The notes under the pieces are model-generated. The model searched no databases and was not told where the DNA came from. It saw nothing but the letters and a program-made list of their open reading frames with translations. From Megaleporinus macrocephalus (lineage: Eukaryota > Chordata > Actinopteri > Characiformes > Anostomidae), in NCBI GenBank assembly GCA_021613375.1, contig CM038702.1, forward strand, positions 22,114,349-22,178,348: 64,000 nucleotides of DNA, given 5' to 3'. Positions 1-10,380 of this stretch are shown piece after piece. Within the stretch, counting starts at the first letter, position 1, and the number at the start of each line of letters is the position of its first letter. Made by a program: the position numbers and the translations under genes.

Positions 1-1672
1 TGCTTTGACTGCTCAGTACTTCATTAAGTTAAATCAAAGTTGCTCGTAAAGGGGTGTAATAAATTAATGCAATGTCTGGGATGTCTGGAACTACACTTTG
101 TTCTACAAACTGGCAAACAAGATATTATCTACTATTAAAATAAATACAATACTTTGTACTGTATTCATGATTATTTACATCTGTTCTGATGATATCTGGT
201 GTTCTTACTGGTGAAAACACATTTATTGCTAGAAACAGCAATAAATAAAGTGTTTTAAACAAGGAGCATAGGTGCCTAAGACTTCTCCACTTTACTGTAC
301 GTAGCAAACAACTCCAGCTGTTATACAGTATTACAAACACAACTTAATTAGTTGCTCTGCTAACTTTTTAAGCATTAACCTATAGGCTACACAGCTAGCA
401 ACATTGTTTAGACCAGAGCTTATAGGATACAAAGCAATTATTTACAAAATTAATGAATGTTATGTACACGAAGCTTGTTAAAAACCTGTTGCATATGAAG
501 GGCTAGACTTCTTCCTCATCCTTAGTGTAGCGAAACAGAGATTGTACAAAATTTTAGTTGCTAAGACATAACCATCTGATCACAAATTGCTATAAAAATG
601 ATTAAAGTTTGCTAATTATCATTAGCACTTTATCAGCCAGGGCTATGTGATAGTATCTCAGAGTTACTTTTCCCACACACTCTAAAAACTGCAGGATTTC
701 GTTTCTGTTGCCTGGAAGCGAAAGCACACCATTATCAGTTAGCATAGCACAACACCCGTAAGGAACCATATTTAGACATGACAGGTTTAAAAGATTTTAT
801 CACTGTAGAGCGGAAAGTATTGATCAAAAAACATATATAAAAGTTATTGGGTGAAATTGGAGCAGGGTTAAAGGTATGAGCCACGGCAGTATCTCGTTTC
901 AACAGGCATTCCCGGCATCGCCGGAGGGCCACCAGATAAAAGTCAGGAGATATAAATCTGTACCTTGCCAAAATGACTGAGGAGATAAGTTGGAAGCCAG
1001 TGAGCACGAAATTTGAACATTACTGTGAGCATATGCAGCACTGCACACATACAGCTTATCCCCCCCCAGGTGGAGAGCGGGCCTGCTGGCCAAAAGACGA
1101 AGCTAGAGTCAGCCAAAAGCAAGCCATGCCACAACACAGTACACCTAGAAGAGTATAAAGCAAAGTGACTTATTAAACCGATGAGTCTTTTTTCCCCTTT
1201 CATCTTATTTAACTAGTGTAAAACGTAATGACATAGCTGTTTTTAACACTTTAAAGTTGCTATAAGAAGGATAGCTCACAACAGAGAAAGTGAGAGTAAT
1301 CTCGGACGGCCATGTTTGCTTCACCTCTTAGCAAGATTTTCCAATCTGTTTGATGGTTTTAAGGCATTACGTCTCTTCTTACATTTCATTTGATTGATTC
1401 TCACCTGTAGCTCTTGAAAAAATTCTTTAAAAGAGTAGATTTTAGACTTCCAATCGACACTACGTTTGTGCTTATAAGTAGCAAAAAAAAAAGTGACTCT
1501 AAATTGTATGTATGACTATTTATTTGAACAGCTAATTAAAGTAATTAAAGTCTTTAATGCTTTAATATCAAATAGGGCATTGCATTTCCTTGTATTTGCA
1601 TAAGTATGTGATCTAAAAGGACAAAAATAGCATCGTTTTTATTTAGTTTGTGTTAGAATCTTAGTTTGTGAG
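1..1672. other. Unique AT-rich non-coding sequence
   Basis: No feature is recognised here. The sequence is non-repetitive by eye, with short A runs, one C8 run near 1061-1068, and no open frame with coding character. It is intergenic or intronic. Confidence 0.6.
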
Positions 1673-1682
1673 CAAGAAAACA

Positions 1683-1988
1683 CATCCATCCATCCCTTCT
1701 ATTCACTTCATCATAGGGGGCTGGAGCCCGGCATCATCGGGCAAAGGCAGGATACACCATGGACAGGTCACCAGTCCATCGCATGGCCAACACTCACACC
1801 TACAAGTTTAGAGTGACCAATCAATCTAACATGCATGTGTTTGGACTGTGGGAGGAAACCAGGGTACCCAGAGGAAACCCACTCAAGCACGGGGAGAACA
1901 TGCACACTCCACACAGAAAAACCCAGACCAGGAATCCAACCCAGATCGTCTTACTGTGAGGCTACAGTGCTAACCACTACACCACCAA
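1683..1988 (-). mobile_element. tRNA-derived SINE, near full length, with TSD (copy 1)
   Basis: A short retroposed element lying on the minus strand. Read on that strand, it begins at about 1988 with a tRNA-like head: GGTGGTGTAGTGGTTAGCAC acts as an A box, and GGGTTGGATTCC is a slightly decayed B box. A conserved body follows (CACACAGAAA, GTGTGGAGTGTGCATGTTCT, CCCACAGTCCAAACACATGC), then a 3' end that runs into (GGAT)n at 1683-1695. The 10-mer caagaaaaca at 1673-1682 recurs at 1989-1998, a target-site duplication expected from LINE-mediated retroposition. The layout resembles teleost SINEs of the HAmo type, a name I give from memory. It encodes no protein and depends on a partner LINE. Six related copies follow in this window. 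Confidence 0.88.
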
Positions 1989-1998
1989 CAAGAAAACA

Positions 1999-3069
1999 GA
2001 TGAATAGGAAAGTAAGTCAAACATCATTGCTGTAGTGTCCTGCTATCTTCTCCTTAATCCATTAACAGTGGAACGGCAAGTGCAAAGCACCATGGGTAGT
2101 GCTGCAGCAGCACTAAAAGTGACTTAAGCATGTAAATAGCTGTGACTGCATGCTTAAAACTGTATGTTGCATGGGCTATTCTGCTGAGTTTGTTTAGTTT
2201 GCAGTATTTATGTATACTGTCCTGTTGAAGCGTTTGGGTTTTGATGAGCAGCACGCTATCCCAGCTGTGCAGTTGCACCAGGCAGGGGTCCTTACTGCTC
2301 CCAAAAGGCTTCTGTCTTAAGCTTTGTTTCCTGCATTAACATTATTGCTACTGCAGTAGAGCTAAACAGTAATGAACTTATAGATAGATCTGAAGTGCAA
2401 ACGGTGCATCCAACAATTAAGGAAGTCTCATACATCTTTTATATGGTGATAGACAAAAACACAGTAGCACGCAGAAAACACTGAGTCAACACGCTGACAT
2501 GTTTCAGCTTGGCCAGCATGTGTGAGCCATAATTCTAGAAGCAGTGAAGTATTAGAATTAAGGATGGTTTGCCAGCAAGTTGCTTGGTGAAAAAAATAGT
2601 TGTATTTAAATGTAATTCAATAGAAAAGTGTCAATAACTAAAAAGTAAGAGTTAATATTAATATTTTCTTAGCATTATGGCAAAGATGAAAAACGTAATG
2701 GTTTTTATGCTCAGAAACACCAGATTTAAATGGAGAGGGGGCAAGAGGGGGGCACTGGCCACCCCTTAGAACTGCGCATGACTCCACGCCTCAGTTCGCC
2801 ACCCCTGATGTGTTACTTTCCATGTAAAAAAAAATTAAGTGTGAGGACAAAGAATGACTGCTTCTGTGTGTGTGTATGTATGTGTGCGTGTGTTCTCCAC
2901 ACAAAATATACCCAAGAGAGCACTCTCTAAACTTGTGCATTCACCGTTCAGTTATAAGAGTGTGCTCTGGCTGAGAGCGAGAGGAAGACGGAGGCTCTGT
3001 AAATAATAAATGCTGAAATAAAGTCTCTCTCCTCAGCAGGTGGCTCAGAGGTTGGGGATTAAAAATAGA
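1999..3069. other. Unique non-coding sequence with a short imperfect (TG)n
   Basis: Mostly unique AT-rich sequence. It includes an interrupted (TG)n run at 2864-2894. No exon, RNA gene or recognisable transposon was seen. Confidence 0.55.
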
Positions 3070-3114
3070 CAAAAAAAGAAAGAAAAAATGAAAGAAAGAA
3101 AGAAAGAAAAAAGA
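3070..3114 (+). repeat. (GAAA)n low-complexity run
   Basis: An A-rich tract with five to six GAAA units interrupted by ATG and longer A runs. It is a simple microsatellite with no coding meaning. Confidence 0.85.
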
Positions 3115-3550
3115 ATCACAGCACTCCTGTCATCTTAGGTGTGTCTTTTTTGGGTCTTTTTTATGTTGTTGTTCTTCAGAACCCTTGTTGTGTCTGACAA
3201 CGGTTCAAACAGTCAGGTCAGGCACTAAAGATTTTGTTCAATCATCTTTGCTTTTATAGCGATGGGGGTAACAGCTCCTCCTGATGAAGAGACAAGACAC
3301 AGAATGAGGGGAGAAGTGAGAAGATGCGAGAGGTGACTGTATACTGCAGTGGTGAACAGAGGTAATGGCTACCGCAACAGCAGGTCATCAGAATACACAG
3401 ACCAAGACGAGAACGCACACAAGTTTGTTTTTAAACATCACTAGGACACAGGCTCTCAGACATATTCATGGTTTGTATGTGTATCTATATATTTGTATTG
3501 AAGTTGTTGTTATTTCCTCTATTTTAAAGTGAACAGTGAGTGTATATGTA

Positions 3551-4060
3551 TTTATCAGCTCTACTGAAAGAAGCACTCTGTAGTTCTACAGATACACACT
3601 GTAGTTCATTTCTTTCTCTGTATACTTTCTTACCCTGTTCTTCAGTGGTCAGGACCACCACAGAGCAGGCATTATTTGAGTGCTGGACTGTTCTCAGCAT
3701 TGCTGTGACACTAAACCGATGGTGATGTGTTGTGCTGGTATGAGTGGATCAGACACAGCAGTGCTGCTGGAGTATTAAACACCTCAGTGTCACTGATGGA
3801 CTGAGAATGGTTCACAAACCAACAGTGTCTTGTGGACAGAGTCCTGTGACACTGCTGATCCACTCATACCAGCGCAACACACACTAACACACAACCACCA
3901 TGTCAGTGCGGTGTTGAGGATGCAGTGTTGAGGATGACCCACCTTCCATATAATACCTGCCCTATGGTGGTCCAGGCCATTGAGGATAACAAAGTATGAT
4001 TAGAAACAGATGGACTACAGTCTGTAAATGCAGAACTACAAAGTGATAAGTGGAGCTCTG
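3551..4060. mobile_element. Fold-back element with ~220 bp imperfect inverted arms
   Basis: The left arm (about 3553-3775) is the imperfect reverse complement of the right arm (about 3838-4058). Matching blocks include CTGTAGTTCTACA against the complement of TGCAGAACTACAAAG, the block around 3633-3670 against 3958-3990 (AGGACCACCACAGAGCAGGC against GCCCTATGGTGGTCC), and TGCTGGTATGAGTGGATCAG against CTGATCCACTCATACCAGC. A ~60 bp centre (about 3776-3837) separates the arms. The order of blocks matches a fold-back repeat I know from otophysan fish genomes, but I cannot name its transposase family. It has no coding capacity. As single-stranded DNA or RNA it would fold into a very long hairpin. 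A right-end fragment of the same family lies at 19983-20085. Confidence 0.8.
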
Positions 4061-4440
4061 TGGGTGTAACAGTAATTTATCTTCTATGTACTATATTAAG
4101 TAAAAGCATACGGTTTGTGAATTGCGTTACTGTCAGCTGGTGTTGCACTTTGGCGCGGGCAAACTTTGTCTTTTTTCTCTCTCTCGCTCTCTCTCCATCA
4201 TCACCATCTCTTTTCTTTTGACACATTCTCAGCTCCTGGGCTCGAACGGATTGCATCTGTGTTCTGACCTGCCATGTGTCTAAATCTCCAGAGAGTGTGA
4301 GACAGACATATTTCTTCCTCTGTGCCTGTCATCCTCTCCCTCGTTCTCTCACCTCTTCTTTCCCTTGCCTCACAGCATCAAAAGCTCATTTGGGGTCCAT
4401 CTTCATCATGTCCCACTGAATGCTGATTCATTCAGCATCA
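4061..4440. other. Unique non-coding sequence, partly CT-rich
   Basis: Unique sequence with a short CT-rich run at about 4168-4197 and another around 4310-4365. No gene was recognised. Confidence 0.5.
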
Positions 4441-4442
4441 TC

Positions 4443-4473
<31 letters not shown>

Positions 4474-4577
4474 CTTCTTGTTCTTATTATTATTATTATT
4501 ATTACTCTCATTCTTCTTCTTCTTCTTCTTCTTCTTCTTATTATTATTATTATTATTATTATTGTTATTATTATTAA

Positions 4578-4636
<59 letters not shown>
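4441..4636 (+). repeat. Compound (TTC)n(TTA)n(TTC)n(TTA)n microsatellite
   Basis: About 195 bp of trinucleotide repeat: TTC to about 4480, TTA to about 4504, TTC again to about 4539, then TTA/TAT to 4636 with a few single-base interruptions. Because the period is three, all frames stay open on the plus strand. This creates apparent poly-Ser, poly-Tyr, poly-Leu and poly-Ile frames that should not be called as genes. The alternation suggests duplication of a TTC-TTA junction followed by expansion. Confidence 0.95.
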
Positions 4637-4637
<1 letters not shown>

Positions 4638-7600
4638 AGCATCTGGTCAATGTTCTCATCTTGTCTTGCCAGCTGTGGTTTTTGTTTGATTAATTTAATA
4701 CATTTATTTTATACTTATTTCAGTTTTACTTTGATTTGTTTGTGTGACACTTTAATGTAAGTGAAGGTTATGACTGAGGTTTAGTATTAAAAACAGTTCT
4801 TTCCTTTCAATGATGTGTAAGTCTGCAAATAAAGTTTTGTCACCTAATCTGGACGTCTTTATTGCCTTTGCATTGTGTGTAGAATTCATGATAACTGGAT
4901 TTCAAAACTGGCCCAAAATTAATTGGAAAGAAGTTTGGTTTCTTTGACCAGCATTTACAATACAGAATGTGTTTGCCTTCTCCTGTTAAAATATAATTTT
5001 GAAAATATATGGTTTTGTTTCCAGCAGCATATGCTTATACATATGCATGCAATATGCTTTAAACATAAAATACAAGAATTATATCTCTCCAATGAAATTT
5101 GTGAGCAATTTTCTATAATTTCATTACAGTAGGGCAGCCGTTCTGGTTTACACACATACTTCCCCACTAGCAATCCAGCAGTTAGCCACAAGAACAGCTG
5201 CTATTCAACTTTGAATACCTGATACCATCATCGCTACGAACATAGCTATATAAAATAGGTTTTAAACCACTATTTGATTCTATTGCCAGTGCGTTGTAGC
5301 ACTGGGTATTTTTTTTGTATTCAGGGTTTTGCACTGCTACTATACAGTGTGAGAGTGTGCTGGACCTTTTGTGCCTTTTTGGATGTCCTGGTCATGATTT
5401 AGTTCTGGCACCAATCCTGTAGCCATTGTAATGCTGCTTAATCTCACTATAGGAAGTGACTGCATGGCTGCGGGACTGGAAGGGCCGCAGTGTTCTCTGT
5501 TTCCTCTGCAGCAGATTATTGGCTTGAGCTTCTTGCTGCTGGGAGGAATACTGATAGATATGCACTGCACACACTCTACCGCTGAACGCTGGCACTTTAC
5601 CACTGCAATGCAACACAGGGATGCAGTCTAGCCTGTATGTAAAAGCATGCTTATTTCTCCATATATTACACTGCACGTGAAAATCTTCCTAGACATCACT
5701 CCTACTTCAGGAAGCAGACTTTTTAAGTCACATCATCCATCTCTCCACAAACTGGAACATAACATTACAAAGCTGGATAAGCAATATGAAATCCCTTTAA
5801 ACCCATGAGGAACCCTGAGGGCAAAGCCTAGTGATTAGTTGGAAACAAAAAGGATAAAGTCTTGAAAATAAATAACAAATATTTGTATAACCCAGATGTT
5901 TTTTAATCTATGGTTTATCTGGGTAGACAATGTCAAGAGGCCTCTCGCAGTGGTTAGGACTTTAGGAGCTGGAAAGAAGGCCCGGCATTATGACAACAGA
6001 ACCAACCAATCAAAAATATGTTTTTGCTTCACATTAAAAATGAAATAGCTTGCACTTAATGGCCCTCTAGGCTGTAGACTAAATAAATATATATATGTTC
6101 AGTTTTGTTACAACTTGTTCAATCTCAAAAAAACTAAACATTGTCTTCCACATCATGTACCATAAAAACCTAAAAAAAGTACTGTAAGGAATAAAAATAA
6201 ATAATATGTTTTTTTGTTTGTCTGTTTTTGTTTTTGTTAGTACTTTAAGGTTATTTTATAACACCAAATAAACCAAAAGCAACTGCATAGCACTACTGCA
6301 GTTCACAGGCGATCTGTTCAAACTTCACTCCTTTACTCCTTTCAACTAAATCTTCTGGCAAAGCATATGCATGAACTTACCAGCCTCAGTGAAATGCATG
6401 AGTTTGTAGAATTAGTTCTATCACTGCATAAAAGATGTACTAGACTTTATGTTTGGATGCAAATATATTTATCCTTTTCAAAGACTTTTAGCTTTATACC
6501 ACAGTTACACAGCAAGTCTGTTAATCACCACTTGCTTCAAATGCTATGGCAAGGAATTATAACTAGTCCTGCAAGATACCACATACATGTATAATTGTGC
6601 ATTGCAGGACTACAATCATAACAGCAGACGGTATATATTTCAACTTGTAGTGCTGCTGTAGCAGTATTAGCCCTAGTAGGTCAGGTTAATGGTAAACACG
6701 GCAAGTACCATGCCATAAGCTTGTACCATGCAGCCATCAATAACTATCAAAATCTTCTTGGGGTAAAACAGTATAGAATATCTCAGAATATGTGTGTATT
6801 GTGTCTGTTTGCATGTTTGTGTGCGTGTAAAAGGACCCCCGCTGCTTTTACTTCCCCCGCATTGTCACAGAAACAGCTTATCTGCTAAGGGAAAGAAAGA
6901 GCAATCTCTTTTAATGATCCCCAGTCCACCCACAGCATGTGAGAAACGCTAACCGTAACTGCGCTCTCGGCACCCTGTGCTCCCAAACGAAACGCCGATT
7001 ATTAATGAATTTGATATCCTGCGTCTCTGTTTCTGCCCCACGGACAAACGACAGCACCTAACGCACCAGTTCACCCACTCCTGCGATCCCACAATACCCT
7101 GTGTTTGGCAGGTATTCTGGGTAGCTGTGTAATGGTTCAAGAGCCCCCCTGTACCGTCAGAGCAGCACTTCTGCTTTGTGCTCAAACCACAGCTTGTTCT
7201 AAACCCTCTTTTGTCGTGATTTTTAATTCTGTTACAGTACTTCTTTTATCACGTCCTAGCACAGTGACCCCAGTGAACTTTAACAGGCACATGCTCAGCC
7301 TTCTCCCTGTCCAGCAGGCAGAGGGCTTTTTCATTAACTGGCCTCGTTTTTAATATTTGCTTTGTCTAATCTCACATTTTACAGAGCACAACATTTTTAC
7401 AGTCAGAGACCATTCTTCATTTACCTCATCTCTACTTCAGTCAAAATGGCCAACAAATATTAATTTGTTATTAATTTTCCATCATCATAAAATAGAACTT
7501 CTACATTGTGACTTAGTACCATGTTGCTATTGGTTTTGGTTACTATAACTAAGTAAGCTAATTAAGTTACTGATTTGTAGCTAATGCTTTCATAGACACC

Positions 7601-7775
7601 AGATATTAAGTGATTTGTTGCTTTGTCATGAAATGTTGTCACTTTGTGGATTTTTGTTTTCATCGTTTGCTTTGTTTAATGGTATTCCACAGGCATGGCT
7701 AGCAATGCCCTTGTGCACGATTTGTAAACCTCTTTCCGATTTTAGAGGTTATATAAGCAGCAGTCAAATGAGGGG
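4637..7775. other. Unique non-coding sequence with one small hairpin and a GC-richer segment
   Basis: Mostly unique AT-rich DNA. A perfect 10-bp inverted repeat (TAGTCCTGCA at 6564-6573, TGCAGGACTA at 6603-6612) could form a small hairpin. Around 6905-7110 the sequence becomes more balanced and contains CGATTATTAATGAATTTG, rich in ATTA cores. It is a possible regulatory element but unproven. No exon was identified. Confidence 0.5.
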
Positions 7776-8155
7776 GGTTTAGGTCAGCAAAAGCTAGGAA
7801 AACAACACTGGTGGGGTTTTATGACAGCGAAAGCTAGCAAAACAACACTGGTGGGGTTAAGGACAGTGAAAACTAGCAAAACAACACTGATGGGGTTTAG
7901 GACAGTGAAAGCTAGCTAAACAGCACTGGTGGGGTTTTATGACAGTGAAAGCTAGCAAAACAACACTGATGGGGTTAAGGACAGTGAAAACTAGCAAAAC
8001 AACACTGGTGGGGTTTAGGACAGTGAAAGCTAGCAAAACAACCCTGGTGGGGTTTAGTTCAGCAAAAACTAGCAGGACTACACTGGTGGGATTTAGGTCA
8101 GCGAAAGCTCGCACAACAACACTGATGGGGTTTAGGTCAGCGAAAGTTGGTGAAG
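7776..8155 (+). repeat. 39-bp minisatellite, about 10 units, with 118-bp higher-order repeat
   Basis: Successive units begin near 7785, 7825, 7864, 7903, 7943, 7982, 8021, 8060, 8099 and 8138, spaced 39 or 40 bp. The core reads CAGTGAAAGCTAGCAAAACA followed by ACACTGGTGGGGTTTAGGA. Three unit variants (TTTTATGACAG, TTAAGGACAG, TTTAGGACAG) recur in the same order with a 118-bp period (about 7812-7929 and 7930-8047), so a three-unit block was duplicated. Since 39 is 13 codons, frames on both strands remain open across much of the array. This is an artefact of the period, not evidence for a gene. Flanking units are more diverged. Confidence 0.93.
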
Positions 8156-9269
8156 CCCTGAGGTTAGACAGCCCTCTAATGCATTGACTCTAGTCAGTTC
8201 AGCAGTGCAGAGTTTACCTTACTCAGCCTCACTCAATTCAAATCAATCGATTTAACAGATAGCATTTGGTGCACCTGGAGTCCTGTCCTCTCACATCCCA
8301 TACTTTTATTGCCTCACCCGAGAAATTCCCCATTTTTGAACAAAGAGGATTTTACCTCTCCCCTTTCCCCCTCTATAAACAATCCCTCCTTCATGTTCTT
8401 CTGTACAATCATGAGAAAAGCTTTAACTGCACTGCTGTACCAAATACGAGGACAAATCCAAAAAGCAGCTAAAGCTAGAATCCAAATCAGCACGGCTCTG
8501 TTCTTGTCGTCCTTGGAGGAAGCGGAACAGCACAGAGGATCTTTACCCAGCACAAAGTGATCCTGATCTCGGCCACCATTATCTATACACTACACTGAAT
8601 GGACAAAGTGAAGATAAGTGATTGAGGAGAAGAGTTCTGTATCAGAGAAAACCTGAGTGTTAACTGGTGGCTGCCACCAAGGGTGCTTGTATACGCTAAA
8701 TAGTGGAAAAAGCCAGGAGAGGAAAGCAGAGATGGGTGAGCGAGAGAGTGAAAAAGAGAGATGCACTGCAAGAGAAATAGAAAATGTGATACATCTATGA
8801 GGTTATGATACAAGATCAAGAGAGCTGACTCTAACACACTGGTGAGCTTACCACTGAATATTATCTCAAAGGAGTGGACACATGACTTAGAGACACAATA
8901 AATACTGATAACTGAGTAACAAGTTACTATAGCTTGGGGTGAAATGAATAAGTAAAGTCTCTTCTGTGGATTTACGTCATAAATTTCATACATCATGTCA
9001 TGCGTTGTGCTGCTATAGGGATGAGAAACCATCAGACAGACTCCTGCTGTCAAAATAAAGGTTAACAATAAACAAGATGTAGTCCCTGTATTCACTTGTA
9101 TTTGATGCTATGTTGATGCTTCAAGTGGTCACATGATCATAACAGACAGTTTTTTGAGTGTTATCATGCATTCCACTGAATCATGTTTCAGTAGTTTAAC
9201 TGTAGAAATGGATAACATGACATTATTTTAATGTTATTGTAATACATTTTGTCACAATCTGCTTTTTTT
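8156..9269. other. Unique non-coding sequence
   Basis: No recognised element. A minus-strand open frame spans 8583-9095, but it opens with GTG and has no recognisable domain. A short purine-rich stretch lies near 8725-8765. Confidence 0.5.
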
Positions 9270-9302
9270 ATCATATCATATCATATTATATCATATCATA
9301 TC
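9270..9302 (+). repeat. (TCATA)n pentanucleotide microsatellite
   Basis: Six to seven TCATA/TTATA units in a row. It is a short simple repeat. Confidence 0.9.
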
Positions 9303-10282
9303 TTACTGAATATCTTATCAGTTCTTACTGAAGTCCTGTTTAACAGGTTTCAGACCAGTACGTGAAACAAATTAATCAAAATTAAGTGTTCATTGTCTTT
9401 GATACAAGTTTTCAAATTTGGCCTACTGTTTCTTTTTTCATCTGTTACAACAGAATAAATAACCCTAAATACCATTAATTATCATATATGAATAAAATGT
9501 CTTGAAGCAATTTATATAATATCATATACTGTCATATTAGAATTTCATTAGGCTTGAGATCTCATCTATTATGATTTTTAATCAAGATGTCAATTTAATG
9601 CACACTTTTTTCTTCAAGCCCATGTTGTTTTAGATTAGCCCTGTACGTAAAATTTTATCTGACGTCTGGACATTCAGTAGCCGTGCAAGCAGCACTTTTT
9701 CCTCCATCCATGGCTAAACTGAAAGCCATGCTGTGACCAGCCTCACAGAGCGCCTATCATTATGAAACATGAATGAGGGCTTAAATAATTTTGACAGTCT
9801 TACTACTATTATTAATAGTAGCATTATTACTAATAGGCCTTAGCTGTTTTACTGTTAGACTAAAACAAAGGCCAAGTATACCAAAAAGATACCAAACAAA
9901 GAACACCAAGTAAGCTTGAAAGCTTCTGAGGAGAAAGATGAGGCTGTTTTCCTGGTTTACACGGTTTCTCTGTGGTGTTACTACATCACCTGTTGTGTTA
10001 AAATGGGTTATTTACTGGAGAAAGGTACGATTGATGTCATACGAAGATTCCTGGTCAGCGCAGTCTTTCAGTCAGCTTTTGCAGCTGTTTCTGTCTGTGT
10101 CTCTCAATTCCCTCTCTCCAATTCCACTCTCTCCCAATGATAGTACTGTCAGTTCACAATGGTTAGGGAGGTGCGTTCAGACAATAGTACACTGCACATA
10201 ATCTCACTGGCCTGGTGGCCACATTGTTTCATGAAAATCTGCTTTTGTTGTGGACATTTAGATTTGTTGGTTGCTTTGCATG
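9303..10282. other. Unique non-coding sequence
   Basis: AT-rich and unique. It has a short AT-rich inverted repeat around 9803-9825 (CTACTATT then AATAGTAG) and a more balanced stretch at about 9655-9790. No gene was identified. Confidence 0.5.
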
Positions 10283-10380
10283 TCAATCAATCAATCAATC
10301 AACCTTTATTTTCACCCGGTAATACATTGAGGGTAACCCCCCTCATTTTCAATGCAACCGAGCATTTACAACTTAAAGGG
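10283..10380 (-). mobile_element. Probable LINE 3' end (antisense) with (TTGA)n tail
   Basis: A (TCAA)5 run at 10283-10302 is followed by CCTTTATTTTCACCCGGTAA and a block ending in CATTTTCAATGCAACCGAGC. I recognise this combination as a common teleost repeat end. On the minus strand it would be a 3' UTR closing with (TTGA)n, as many LINEs do. The family cannot be named from this fragment. The AT-rich DNA to about 10830 may belong to the same decayed insertion. Confidence 0.5.

Noticed and set aside
1683..1988. tRNA gene from A- and B-box matches
   Set aside because: The boxes belong to SINE heads. No complete cloverleaf is present and the sequence continues into a conserved SINE body. The same applies to the other copies.
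6564..6612. MicroRNA-like hairpin
   Set aside because: The stem is only 10 bp with a 29-base loop, too short for a microRNA precursor.
7776..8155. CRISPR-like regular array
   Set aside because: Whole units are repeated with no unique spacers, and the DNA is eukaryotic. The same holds for 25542-25636 and 39272-40140. All are minisatellites.
8583..9095. 170-codon minus-strand frame that seems to start with a signal-peptide-like hydrophobic segment
   Set aside because: The first codon is GTG, not ATG, and the composition follows AT-rich DNA. No family was recognised.
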